From: Nitrospira sp.
GTDB taxonomy: Bacteria > Nitrospirota > Nitrospiria > Nitrospirales > Nitrospiraceae
DNA: 64,000 nt
Direction of reading: 5' to 3'
Assembly: GCA_024998595.1 (NCBI GenBank)
Contig: JACOEK010000001.1
Coordinates: forward strand, 1-64,000
The notes under the pieces were generated by a model. The model was not told the origin of the DNA and searched no databases. It was given only the letters and a program-made list of their open reading frames with translations. Positions 8,740 to 16,602 of the stretch are shown here, piece by piece; the stretch's first letter is position 1, and each line of letters starts with the position of its first letter. The translations under genes and the position numbers were made by a program.

Positions 8740-8861
8740 GACTGCTCTAATCCGTGATTCAGTCGATGCAGTGCCTGGGTATTACGGATCTCTTCTCGTT
8801 CAGTAAGCCTCCGAGCGCTGTTAAATTTCTCGTTCCGGGGGTTTCGACCGTGCTTGTCTCG

Positions 8862-9128
8862 TCACGCGGCGTGCTCGATTGTGTTTTCGATCTGCTCAAT
8901 CGATTCCTCAGCGTGAGGTGGATTCAATCGATTGCGTAGAATAACAGGATCAACGAGATCCCCGCATTGGATACATCGGCTAGCCCAAAATCGGTAGCCG
9001 CCTTCGCTTCCGGCCAGATCGATACACTGCTCATGGACCAACATCCCACCGCATCGGCGGCATGAGTTTGACTGCGGTATGTCGGTTTGCTTGCTCTCGA
9101 TAGGAAGGATGGTCATGGTGGGATGCAT
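8862..9128 (-). CDS. Small zinc-ribbon protein (paralogue of 15226-15522 and 19356-19709)
   Basis: The 88-residue protein has CRRCGG near residue 23 and CIQCGD near residue 52, the two knuckles of a zinc ribbon, followed by the sequence LVDPVILRNRL. The same layout (CxxCGG, a DL motif, CxxCG(D/E)xxDPVIxxNR) occurs in the other two proteins, so all three form one family. The start could also be the ATG four codons later (9116). The partner and role are unknown; candidates are RNA, DNA or protein binding. Confidence 0.72.
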   Translation of the reverse strand: MHPTMTILPIESKQTDIPQSNSCRRCGGMLVHEQCIDLAGSEGGYRFWASRCIQCGDLVDPVILRNRLNPPHAEESIEQIENTIEHAA

Positions 9129-9554
9129 GGTCAGCTCATCTCTGTTGCTGTGTTAGTCACAACCTTCTGTGGGGCGTATACATATCAGGCTGACCTCGAG
9201 GGGCTGCACTAGAGCAGCCCCTAGGTGATCCCTGAAAGGTCCCTAGCTAGAAAAGTGGTCCTTCGCTTGGGGCGACCTTAGGTGCGGACGCAGGCGGCTA
9301 TGACACGAGTGGCGCTGTTGAATATATTCGCGAGTAACGTTCGTCGTATTCAGGAAGAGGGTTGTCTCAATCGGCGCTCGCTACCATGGCCCGGCTGTCT
9401 ACACGACACTTATGACGTTTCTAAAAAGGCAATTGTGATTTATTGGCGAATTTCTCTTTGTGCCTGGGGAACCTCCAACACCTAAAAAGTACTGCCACCA
9501 GGCTATGCCCACGATCCAGCGCGAGGGAATACGACGACCTGACATTGCCTCTTC
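9129..9554. other. Intergenic region with one strong hairpin
   Basis: No gene is supported here. Only short open frames without family features or good ribosome-binding sites are present. The hairpin at 9199-9222 is listed separately. Confidence 0.5.
9199..9222. repeat. Inverted repeat (9-bp stem, 6-base loop)
   Basis: AGGGGCTGC pairs perfectly with GCAGCCCCT across the loop ACTAGA. No T-run follows on either strand, so it is not a classical intrinsic terminator. It may be a protein-binding palindrome or an RNA structure upstream of the minus-strand zinc-ribbon gene. Confidence 0.6.
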
Positions 9555-9833
9555 TCAATTCAGTGTCCGTGGAATGATGCTGATCCCGTTTGCGTTCACG
9601 TAGACCTTCTTGCCCACATGTTCCTTGATGGCCGGAAGAATTTTGTCTCGCATGAGGTCTTGTAGCGCGGCCAGGTTTGTCTCGTCGAAATAGGTCCTTG
9701 AGAATTCGAGTTCCGATTGGCATATGCCATCGGTAAACAGAAACAGTTTCGGGACGACTCTCAGCGTGATCTGTTGAAAGCCCGCTAATTTCAAGATCGC
9801 GATAAGAGCCTCGTTCTTCGTGACGTCGGGCAT
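9555..9833 (-). CDS. Hypothetical protein
   Basis: The 92-residue protein is preceded on the minus strand by a GGGGGA ribosome-binding site about seven bases from the ATG. The sequence is a plausible small soluble alpha/beta protein: KNEALIAILKLAGFQQITLRVV, then a helix (LAALQDLMRDKILPAIKEHV) and a final strand YVNANGISIIP. No domain is recognised. Other frames across this region lack comparable protein character. Confidence 0.55.
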   Translation of the reverse strand: MPDVTKNEALIAILKLAGFQQITLRVVPKLFLFTDGICQSELEFSRTYFDETNLAALQDLMRDKILPAIKEHVGKKVYVNANGISIIPRTLN

Positions 9834-9985
9834 CAGGCGAATCCCCCTTTATCTGTGTGAACCTCATGGACATTGACTCTCTCTTCTCAGGAATGAGTTG
9901 AGTGAGCGAGAGCCCGTGTCCATCAGGAGAAGTGCCTTTTTGATGCGAGTTTTTGAATTAGTGGTATCCCTAGTTTGTACCGGCC

Positions 9986-10447
9986 ATGTGGGTGGATATG
10001 ATTCGCACAGCGGTTTTTCCGCATATGCAGGCTCACACGAACCCGGAGATGCTCAAACCCTTGCGTCCTATCAAACTTCTCATAATCGACGACAGCATGG
10101 ACTTTCATCTGCTCATCAAAACACTCCTGGAGGATTACGGCGTATCTTGCGTCGCGGCGACGGATGTTGTGCAAGCCACCTCGACGGCGGTGCGCGAACA
10201 ACCGAATCTCATCTTGCTCGACATTGGTTTGCCGGGAGGGGGGGGAATGCTCCTTCTCGATAGGCTGAAATCAAATCTTCGCACCACGAAGATTCCCGTT
10301 ATCGTGGTCACGGCGCAGACCACCCCAGGACTTGAATCTAAGGCACGATCCCAAGGCGCTGTCGCCTTTCTTCGCAAACCCATTGAGAAAGAACTCTTGA
10401 TTGACACCCTTCGGCAGGTGCTCGCAACACCACCGACGCAGCAGTGA
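9986..10447 (+). CDS. Single-domain response regulator
   Basis: The receiver domain covers nearly the whole protein: LLIIDDSMDF (acidic pair), LILLDIGLPGGGG (phospho-acceptor Asp), VIVVTAQT (Thr switch) and FLRKPIEK (conserved Lys). No output domain follows, so it acts as a phosphate shuttle or by protein contact. The start is uncertain: ATGs at 9986, 10001, 10025 and 10049 are all in frame and none has a good ribosome-binding site; 10049 would still give a complete receiver domain. No kinase is adjacent. Confidence 0.82.
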   Translation: MWVDMIRTAVFPHMQAHTNPEMLKPLRPIKLLIIDDSMDFHLLIKTLLEDYGVSCVAATDVVQATSTAVREQPNLILLDIGLPGGGGMLLLDRLKSNLRTTKIPVIVVTAQTTPGLESKARSQGAVAFLRKPIEKELLIDTLRQVLATPPTQQ

Positions 10448-10641
10448 TGAGCCGTCACCCAAGACGAGGGGCAAAAATGAGGAATGTGGCCAGGCAAAGA
10501 GTGGATCCCTTTTATAGTGACCTTGTGAAGATTGGATTTCTCTCCTACGATCCATGCGGATCGGTGTCGACCATGTGCGGTGGGTAGCGCGGACTGTCGC
10601 GCCGCTGGGGAAGGTTAGGAAGAGGATGCGTCCGGACCGAG

Positions 10642-11328
10642 ATGGACTGTGCTATTCAAACTGTCGTCCTCGATAAAAGGCTCCCTTATCCGCGACGAAT
10701 GCTGGAGGTGGGACAACTCTGTGAGAATTTACAGGAGCGGCTCATGATTCGGTTGGCGAGAAAGCCGGACAGCATTTTTTCCGACCTCCTAGACAGTGCG
10801 ATTACCCAGATCGTCAATGACTACCTGACCTCGGCACACGCACGGGATCAAGAGGATTGGCTGTGCGCCTCGATGCCTCGAGGGGCCAGATTTTTTACGG
10901 CCTCGCAAGCGAGAGAGCAATTGCTCGCGATCCAAAAAATTTATCACGATGATCGCTTGTATGATGTCACCAAATATCACTGGTTACTGTTGTATGAGTG
11001 CCTGGAGACCTTTGCGCAGGGATTCAATGAGCAGCCGGTAGGATGGTTAGCCCAAAAATACGGAATCGAATACATCGACTTCCACCGCCTGGTGGAGCTG
11101 TTTTTCTGGGACACCTCTTTCCTCATGGACCATCTGGCGAGAATGAGTCGCGAGGAAACACGGACGATGTTGATTTGGCCTGAATCGGTCGGACTCGCGG
11201 CCGGCTTCAAGACTCATCCGGACGAGCTGTCGTTCATTGTATGTGACGAGGCCGTTACGAAAGGCTTCGAAGAAAAAGTTGAACTCCCTGCAAGGTCGGC
11301 CTTGTCAAAGTCCTACCCGATTTCCTAG
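10642..11328 (+). CDS. Hypothetical protein
   Basis: The 228-residue, mostly helical soluble protein was not assigned to a family. The middle is rich in aromatic residues (DVTKYHWLLLYECLETFAQ, IEYIDFHRLVELFFWDTSF) and contains no obvious catalytic motif. There is no signal peptide. It follows the single-domain receiver with a 194-base gap and may be functionally related to it, but no evidence beyond proximity supports that. Confidence 0.6.
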   Translation: MDCAIQTVVLDKRLPYPRRMLEVGQLCENLQERLMIRLARKPDSIFSDLLDSAITQIVNDYLTSAHARDQEDWLCASMPRGARFFTASQAREQLLAIQKIYHDDRLYDVTKYHWLLLYECLETFAQGFNEQPVGWLAQKYGIEYIDFHRLVELFFWDTSFLMDHLARMSREETRTMLIWPESVGLAAGFKTHPDELSFIVCDEAVTKGFEEKVELPARSALSKSYPIS

Positions 11329-11497
11329 GGGATGCTTCTCCAAAGAGCATTGTGTTCTGGGTGCATGATCGAGAAGGAATCGAGGGTGGTGCCACAACGC
11401 GTAGCGCCTGCCCCCGTATTTTGACATCGTGTGTGGGGACGCGTAGCATTTCCCATCTCAGCCTCACTGTAGATTTCACCGAAGCAGGAGGACTTGT

Positions 11498-11896
11498 ATG
11501 TGGCTCATTGCAGTGCTGATCATCCTCACTGCTCCTATCGACTCTTTGGCCCAGTATGTGGGTGACCTCAGCCCACATCCGTATAGCAACAACGGAATCG
11601 GCAACCCGTTTAACTCTGGCGGCGCATACAGCCTTAGTCCTCCTTCCGCGCCAGGCCGAGGCCCTGTCGCACCCACAAGTCCCTATACCTGGTCAAATGT
11701 GTCCCCCAAGCCGAGTGGTCCGGCGATCCTCAATCGGTCCGAGTTGTTTGATTCTTCCGCGAATCCGCCAATCCCGCCCGTCACCACTCGCGCAGGGGCC
11801 CCTATGGCATCACGCTTCCCGGGAATCATCCCTTGGCAGTCGGAGAAAGATGAAGGGGTCGTCGGCAGCCTAGGCGAAGGCACGCCTGGGCCTTGA
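11498..11896 (+). CDS. Small exported proline/serine-rich protein
   Basis: The 132-residue protein begins with a short signal peptide (MWLIAVLIILTAPIDSLA) and continues QYVGDLSPHPYSNN, similar in style to exported proteins with NPY/NPF-rich low-complexity repeats. The remainder is rich in Pro, Ser and Gly and is probably disordered. AGGAGG lies just upstream of the ATG. The function is unknown; location in the envelope is inferred from the signal peptide. Confidence 0.62.
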   Translation: MWLIAVLIILTAPIDSLAQYVGDLSPHPYSNNGIGNPFNSGGAYSLSPPSAPGRGPVAPTSPYTWSNVSPKPSGPAILNRSELFDSSANPPIPPVTTRAGAPMASRFPGIIPWQSEKDEGVVGSLGEGTPGP

Positions 11897-11921
11897 TTCT
11901 CAAGTCTCCAAGCGAGTAGAT

Positions 11922-12122
11922 ATGTCTAGCCACCCTATGGACATTCCATCTTTCATTGCCCTAGTTGTTGGCGTGGTGCTGTTTTTCTATTGCGTACGCT
12001 TTTTGATAAAGCTCAGCCTCTCTTTGGCGTTTCTCCTCCTGGTTCTCACCGTCGGTAGTGTGCTGTCGTTTATTCTTCTTCCCGGTTTCCGATCAATCGT
12101 CGGCTCTTTCAGAGGCGTGTAG
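11922..12122 (+). CDS. Small two-helix membrane protein
   Basis: The 66-residue protein is dominated by hydrophobic segments at about residues 9-27 and 31-53. Translation may start at the second ATG (11937). It is 25 bases downstream of the exported protein gene, so the two are probably co-transcribed. No family is recognised. Confidence 0.5.
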   Translation: MSSHPMDIPSFIALVVGVVLFFYCVRFLIKLSLSLAFLLLVLTVGSVLSFILLPGFRSIVGSFRGV

Positions 12123-12218
12123 CCCTTTGGTCCGCGCTCATGTTTCGCACGCGCAGGCGGGTGCCTCTCTTCGTCCCAGGTCACGGAGTGCCTCAGAGTA
12201 CGCAAGGGTAGGTCTGTA

Positions 12219-12509
12219 TTACCGGCTGGCGAGGCCTAAGGTGTTGTGATGGAGGTAGACAACGGGAGCAGATTTGACCCAGGCGGCAACATTCTTCTGT
12301 TTCAGCGCCTGTTCTAATTCGAAGGTGGAAGGGTGGTCCTTGTCCAGTAACACCGTGGGGACCTGAATGGTGCAGATGATCTCCATGCCGTAAAAGACGG
12401 TTAACGTGCGGTCCACATATGTGCGCGAGCCATCCCGCACGTCGTGGCCAGGAAGTGCGTCTACCAAGTATCTTCGAATCACCTCAATCTTCTCGTCTTC
12501 ACTGCTCAT
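12219..12509 (-). CDS. Hypothetical protein
   Basis: The 96-residue soluble protein was read from the ATG at 12509, with AGCAGG upstream. It starts with an acidic helix (SSEDEKIEVIRRYLVDAL), has a beta-rich middle (SRTYVDRTLTVFYGMEIICTIQV) and ends VVYLHHNTLGLASR. No domain is recognised. It lies alone between convergent neighbours. Confidence 0.5.
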   Translation of the reverse strand: MSSEDEKIEVIRRYLVDALPGHDVRDGSRTYVDRTLTVFYGMEIICTIQVPTVLLDKDHPSTFELEQALKQKNVAAWVKSAPVVYLHHNTLGLASR

Positions 12510-12888
12510 GATCAAGCCTGCTGGTTGTTGTGGACACCCTTGAATCGCTCTCTCCGTTCAATCGGTCGCGTCACGCCTGCACGATGTGCAGAAGGAAAAC
12601 ATGGATCGTCGGGCACTTCCGGCGCTGATCATCTGTGCGGGATCGCCATCCTCTGCCAGAGTGACATCCGAGCAGATTCGCCTCTATATCACCTACAGAA
12701 CTACGCGACATCTTTGAGCTGGGAACATCCCTGGTTCGGCCAATGACTCAGAGACTGGTGGCATGCGCTTCTGCCCGAAATGGGCTGTCAGACTATCACT
12801 TCGGTGTGGCGCAGAGGATCGGTTGGTCTTGAGCGGAAGCGGGTGCGGTATCGATTCAATTTGAAGAACGATCTGTTAGGACAGGCGG
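12510..12888. other. Intergenic region
   Basis: No gene, RNA or repeat is visible in these 379 bases; the open frames lack coding character. Confidence 0.5.
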
Positions 12889-13350
12889 TCAGTAGCCGAT
12901 CGGGGTGATTAACCAACTGGTGATATAGACATTGCGAACCTGTCCCTTCGGCAGAACTCGGTTCACGGTGCGCTTGAGGTCGTCCCGCAATGTGACTGAG
13001 TGGCCGGGAGCCCGCAAATCTTGCATGGGGTAGCTGTGAAGCATCTCCATGATGTACCGGTCGATGGTTTCGTGTCGATCCCTCACTACGGTGCCGGTTG
13101 ACGGACGATCGATCTCTACTGCGAGGTTCGCTTGCACATAGTAGAACCGCTCGCCGTCGTCCACAGGCGCGATGATGGGCGGCAGGTTGATCACGAGACC
13201 CGCCGATTTCTGCTGCGGTTCGACCGGCGATTCTTTGATGGAAAACGTGCGCGGCAAAAGATCCGAGTAAGAGATGCCTCCCAAGTAACCCACCAAGAGC
13301 AGCATGCTGGAGATGATGAGGAACAGCGCGATGCCGAGGCGTAATGTCAT
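12889..13350 (-). CDS. FliL-like membrane-anchored protein
   Basis: The 153-residue protein has one N-terminal membrane anchor (about residues 4-26), a linker and a C-terminal domain resembling FliL: RFYYVQANLAVEI, then DRYIMEMLHSYPMQDL, LRDDLKRTVNRVL and VRNVYITSWLITPIG. FliL proteins sit around the flagellar stator in the periplasm. No flagellar gene is nearby, so this may be an orphan used in another membrane process. AGAGGA precedes the ATG. Confidence 0.6.
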   Translation of the reverse strand: MTLRLGIALFLIISSMLLLVGYLGGISYSDLLPRTFSIKESPVEPQQKSAGLVINLPPIIAPVDDGERFYYVQANLAVEIDRPSTGTVVRDRHETIDRYIMEMLHSYPMQDLRAPGHSVTLRDDLKRTVNRVLPKGQVRNVYITSWLITPIGY

Positions 13351-13739
13351 GGTCCTCTGAAGGAACGGTGGATGAAGCGGATTTCACGAAGGCGCTAGGG
13401 CGTGAATGGTCGTTCACCCCTGCCGACGTTCTGGACAATGGTACCACCTATTTCCTATATGTCTGTACGTAGTCGAGCGAGCGCTCTTTCTGGGCAAATG
13501 CCTAGGCCGCATGCATCATTCAAGGGCATAATGACCTCTCTGTAAGAAAATTCCCGCCGCCTGAAATCAATAGGATTGCCGGTTATGTCAGCGTTGTCTT
13601 ACGTCAAGCCACGAACTGGCAGAAGCGTGCGGGTGAGCAAAACGCGTGTTGTGTTGTGTACGTGCGAAGGAATACGAGGGCTGGCGGGTGAATGAGATGC
13701 TGTACAGCGTATGGTTTTTTCTCGGTGCCCTTGCAACGG
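13351..13739. other. Intergenic region
   Basis: Nothing beyond shadow reading frames is visible in these 389 bases. The region lies downstream of the DUF393/carH-like transcription unit and upstream of the FliL-like gene. Confidence 0.45.
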
Positions 13740-14156
13740 TTATGCGGGTGGATGCGTCGTGTTGGTGACAGATTCGTTCCTGCACCGTTCCGCGCAACGA
13801 AACTCGCGGCCCGTGAGCCATAGTCGGTTTCTTGCAAACCAGGCATAAGCCTTGACCGCAAGCTGATCGATGAAGGGTAGTCGGCTCATTCGAGCGAGGG
13901 CTCCCAGGCCCACAGCCTGCCAGATGGCACGAAATACTTCGACGCCCGTAATGACGACTCCATCGTCCCATCGTGCATGAATGACGGCGCTGAGCTCTGG
14001 TACAGGAATTCCGATGTTGGCGACATCAGAGTCGGGAGAAGAGAAGTCGCACAAGCGCAACCGATGTTTGCGGTCGAGTCGCTTCATGAATGCCATCTCG
14101 CGGGAGCACAGAGGGCAGGCTCCGTCGTAGAACACCGTGAGCGGGTAAGGAATCAT
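13740..14156 (-). CDS. DUF393 (DCC-family) thiol-disulfide oxidoreductase-like protein
   Basis: The 138-residue protein begins with the hallmark VFYDGACPLCSREM, a CxxC redox motif in a thioredoxin-like fold, and has the typical later motif FRAIWQAV and a C-terminal YAWFARNRLWLTGR helix. The DCC family is frequently found in light-induced regulons with photolyase and TIGR01777 genes. Its start is 14 bases after the carH-like stop codon on the same strand, so it is co-transcribed with the regulator. The substrate is unknown. Confidence 0.87.
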   Translation of the reverse strand: MIPYPLTVFYDGACPLCSREMAFMKRLDRKHRLRLCDFSSPDSDVANIGIPVPELSAVIHARWDDGVVITGVEVFRAIWQAVGLGALARMSRLPFIDQLAVKAYAWFARNRLWLTGREFRCAERCRNESVTNTTHPPA

Positions 14157-14170
14157 GGCGAGCCCCTTCG

Positions 14171-15088
14171 TTATCCGGGAATCGGAAATCGTCGGGTGAA
14201 TCGCTCCAACGTCTCATCTAATTCGCTGAAGGTTTCCAGGAGATCAATGCCTGCTTCTGCGAAGTGCTGACGCATGGCCAGCGCTCCACGGCCACCGGCC
14301 AGGATTTTGGAGACTGGCGCCACGTCTTGAGTCAACGCTTGCATCAGGTCGGTCGCGAGAGGGTCCGGAAGAGCGATGGTAATGGAAAGAATAGTCAGGT
14401 CTGGCGCCACTTCACGACAGAGCTTGCTCAGAGAGAGTACCGGCACATTGGCTCCGAGGTAGTACACCCGGCAACCCCGAACCCGGCAACGGTAGGCCAC
14501 GGCCAGCGCGGCCAGGTCATGCTCTTCTCCTGGGGGGCATGCGACGACGATCGTGGCTCCGAATTCAGCGACCGGCAGCTGGTTCATGGCCGCATACAGC
14601 TTTTGTTTGATTTGACTGGTGACGTAGTGCTCGACGGCGACAGTGATTCGGCCGCTATGCCAGAGGTGACCCACCCGCTCCTGAAGCGGAAGGAGAATTC
14701 CGTGGAGAGCCTCGTCAAACGGCACCACGGCGACGGCGCCGTTGAGTCGTTTTTCGAACATCACGCGATCGAGTGGTTCCAGCGCCGACAGTAACTCCCG
14801 TAACAACCGATCGAAGGTATTGTCCACGACGGCAGTACGCGGCGCGGCTGCTCGTAGGCGATTGATCAACTCTTCCCGCCCCAACCGTGCGAGATCGCCG
14901 ATCGACGCTCCGGCGTCCAGTTGCTGCTTCAAATACCGCAACAACGCGACATCTTCGTCGGAATAATTGCGATATCGGTTCGCACCTCGGGTCGGTTTGA
15001 GGAGGTCGAATCGTCGCTCCCATACCCGAATCACATCCCGACTCAGGCCGGTAAGCTTCGCAACCCTATGAATTCTGTGGGTATTCAT
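14171..15088 (-). CDS. carH: MerR-family regulator with cobalamin-binding domain (CarH/LitR-type photoreceptor)
   Basis: The 305-residue protein has an N-terminal MerR winged-helix domain (about 1-72; VAKLTGLSRDVIRVWERRFD), a B12-binding helical cap (about 90-170) and a Rossmann B12-binding domain (about 175-290). Residues that position adenosylcobalamin in CarH are all present: W143 and H144 in LWHSG, E153 and H154 in AVEHYV, and H190 in PPGEEHD, at CarH-like spacing. CarH tetramers bind DNA in the dark and fall apart when light breaks the cobalt-carbon bond. The start at 15088 follows the family N-terminus; the predicted promoter leaves almost no leader. The divergent operator array suggests autoregulation and control of the plus-strand genes. 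The light-sensing role is inferred from these residues and the gene context. Confidence 0.88.
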   Translation of the reverse strand: MNTHRIHRVAKLTGLSRDVIRVWERRFDLLKPTRGANRYRNYSDEDVALLRYLKQQLDAGASIGDLARLGREELINRLRAAAPRTAVVDNTFDRLLRELLSALEPLDRVMFEKRLNGAVAVVPFDEALHGILLPLQERVGHLWHSGRITVAVEHYVTSQIKQKLYAAMNQLPVAEFGATIVVACPPGEEHDLAALAVAYRCRVRGCRVYYLGANVPVLSLSKLCREVAPDLTILSITIALPDPLATDLMQALTQDVAPVSKILAGGRGALAMRQHFAEAGIDLLETFSELDETLERFTRRFPIPG

Positions 15089-15099
15089 TGGTACGACTA

Positions 15100-15129
15100 A
15101 GTATATGTTCAATGTCCAATGTTTGTCAA
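15100..15129 (-). promoter_or_regulatory. Promoter of the carH-like gene
   Basis: On the minus strand, TTGACA (15129-15124) and TATACT (15105-15100) are 18 bases apart. The spacer is occupied by two overlapping copies of the operator-like element, so a bound repressor would block RNA polymerase. The expected transcript would start only a few bases before the ATG at 15088, giving a leaderless or nearly leaderless mRNA. Confidence 0.68.
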
Positions 15130-15206
15130 ATATTTTTGGTTATAACTATTGACACACTGGACATAAAGGTTTAAACATTAGACATAGTCGCTGCAAACAT
15201 TGGACA
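15106..15206. promoter_or_regulatory. Putative CarH operator array
   Basis: Five related 12-mers occur in about 100 bases. AAACATTGGACA is at 15195-15206, AAACATTAGACA at 15173-15184 and ACACACTGGACA at 15152-15163, all on the plus strand; TGTCCAATGTTT (its reverse complement) is at 15113-15124, overlapping TGTTCAATGTCC at 15106-15117. The three plus-strand copies are spaced 21 and 22 bases, about two helical turns, placing them on one face of the DNA. They overlap both divergent promoters. Binding by the adjacent CarH-like protein is inferred from position and spacing. Confidence 0.68.
15149..15177 (+). promoter_or_regulatory. Promoter for the plus-strand light-regulon genes
   Basis: TTGACA (15149-15154) is a perfect -35 element; a weak -10 (TAAACA, 15172-15177) follows after 17 bases. 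Operator-like copies lie within the spacer and across the -10. The first gene starts at 15226. Confidence 0.52.
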
Positions 15207-15225
15207 CGAACAGACAGGAGTGACA

Positions 15226-15522
15226 ATGGCAACCACGAACGCATTGCAAGGACAGGGAGCGCAAACCCACATTCGAACCGAGTTATCGACCTGTCAGCAG
15301 GATTCGAATTGCACTAGGTGCGGGGGCCTGATGGTGCGTGATTTCAGCACGGACCTTCTGAGTAGTAAAGGCGGACTCGATTGTCCCACCCGGCGGTGCG
15401 TGCAATGCGGTGACGTGGTCGATCCGGTCATTAGCTGGAATCGTCATCTCCAGCAATTGGCTGGCGCAGGGCTAGAGATGAACGTGCCAAACCCGGCGTT
15501 GCACAGACAGCCTTCTGTGTAG
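15226..15522 (+). CDS. Small zinc-ribbon protein (paralogue of 8862-9128 and 19356-19709)
   Basis: The 98-residue protein was read from the ATG at 15226, which has AGGAG at ideal distance; an in-frame GTG six bases earlier overlaps that site. CTRCGG and CVQCGD form the two knuckles of a zinc ribbon, and the shared tail DVVDPVISWNR follows. It is the first gene behind the putative operator array and so the one most directly placed under the CarH-like regulator. No known domain beyond the zinc ribbon is recognised. Confidence 0.75.
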   Translation: MATTNALQGQGAQTHIRTELSTCQQDSNCTRCGGLMVRDFSTDLLSSKGGLDCPTRRCVQCGDVVDPVISWNRHLQQLAGAGLEMNVPNPALHRQPSV

Positions 15523-15573
15523 CAGTCGTCACTTGCTCAATGATTCGACCGTTCACAACCAAGGAGGTTTCAC

Positions 15574-16536
15574 ATGCGGAGTCACATCACCTTTCAGATG
15601 GGAATAGGAGTGCTGCTGGTGGCGGGGGCGACATCCCTGGCCATTGCAGGAGAGGCCAACGCTGACAACAAGGACATGGTGCTCATACCGAAAGGTGAGT
15701 TCACCATGGGCAGTCACGAACATTCAGATGAAGTCAGGCACCAGGTGGTGCTCGATGCCTACTTGATCGACAAGTACGAAGCATCCAATGCCCGCTACAA
15801 AGAGTTCATGCGAGCCACCGGCCATCCGGCGCCCGCCTATTGGGACGATCCTCGACTCAGCAAGGCCGAACAGCCGGTAGTCGGAGTCAGCTGGACGGAT
15901 GCCAACGCCTTCTGCAAGTGGGAAGGCAAGCGGCTGCCCACCGAAGCGGAATGGGAGAAGGCTGCGAAGGGGCCGGAAGGCGATAACCATTATCCTTGGG
16001 GGCATCACCTCGATCCGAAGAAAGCCAACTACGGACAGAACGTCGGGCGCACCATGCCGGTCGATTCCTATCCCGAGGGCGTCAGTGGCTATGGGGTTTA
16101 CAACATGGCTGGGAATGTCTTCGAGTGGGTCGACGATTGGTACGATCCGAAATATTACCGCACCAGCAATGCGTTGAATCCGCGCGGTGCCGAAAAGGGC
16201 TACAACTTCGCCAATCAAGGGCCGGTGAAGGTCTTGCGCGGCGGGTCCTGGCTGGCCCCTGAAACCTCGCTGCACACCAGCCACCGATTCTGGAATCAGC
16301 CGGAAAACAATTCCTACGGCGTCGGGCTGGGTTTCCGTTGCGCGAAATCGGTTAGCGCGGTGTCGGAAGAAGCGGCGCAGGCAGGACGCGATGCCTTCAT
16401 TCAGGCACTCGTCGGCATGGGAGCGGAGAAGAATGCGGATGCCATGGCATCCATCGAGAAGGCTTTGGCTGCCGATCCCAACAACAAAGAGTATCTGGCA
16501 ACACGCGAGCTGATTCAAAAGACGATGAAGAAATAA
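15574..16536 (+). CDS. Exported FGE-sulfatase-domain (SUMF1-like) protein, copy 1
   Basis: The 320-residue protein has a signal peptide (about 1-25), then an FGE/SUMF1 domain: MVLIPKGEFTMGSHEHSDE, IDKYEASNARYKEFM, WEGKRLPTEAEWEKAAKGP, NMAGNVFEWVDDWYDP, RGGSW and LGFRCAK. Formylglycine-generating enzymes need a pair of cysteines shortly after RGGSW; here that stretch reads LAPETSLHTSHRFW with no Cys, so formylglycine formation is not expected. A C-terminal TPR-like tail (about 270-320; ADAMASIEKALAADPNNKEY) is fused on. AAGGAGG precedes the start. Members of this superfamily also include EgtB-like enzymes and non-catalytic proteins; the role here is open. Confidence 0.85.
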   Translation: MRSHITFQMGIGVLLVAGATSLAIAGEANADNKDMVLIPKGEFTMGSHEHSDEVRHQVVLDAYLIDKYEASNARYKEFMRATGHPAPAYWDDPRLSKAEQPVVGVSWTDANAFCKWEGKRLPTEAEWEKAAKGPEGDNHYPWGHHLDPKKANYGQNVGRTMPVDSYPEGVSGYGVYNMAGNVFEWVDDWYDPKYYRTSNALNPRGAEKGYNFANQGPVKVLRGGSWLAPETSLHTSHRFWNQPENNSYGVGLGFRCAKSVSAVSEEAAQAGRDAFIQALVGMGAEKNADAMASIEKALAADPNNKEYLATRELIQKTMKK

Positions 16537-16602
16537 TTCCTGGCCGCGGAGGAGGTGGGAAGACCACCTCCCTGTCGGACGCTCAGCCGGAGGAGGTGCT
16601 GT

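Noticed and set aside
9421-9873. 150-codon minus-strand open frame overlapping 9555-9833
   Set aside because: Its composition (rich in Arg, His and Ser) looks like a shadow; the alternative frame 9555-9833 has better protein character and a ribosome-binding site.
13351-13739. Mobile element in the sparse region near the carH-like gene
   Set aside because: No transposase, terminal repeats or integrase signature was seen anywhere in the window.
15113-15206. The AAACATTGGACA copies as a CRISPR or other repeat array
   Set aside because: The copies are short, partly inverted and imperfect, and no spacer-repeat pattern exists; their position over two promoters fits operators.
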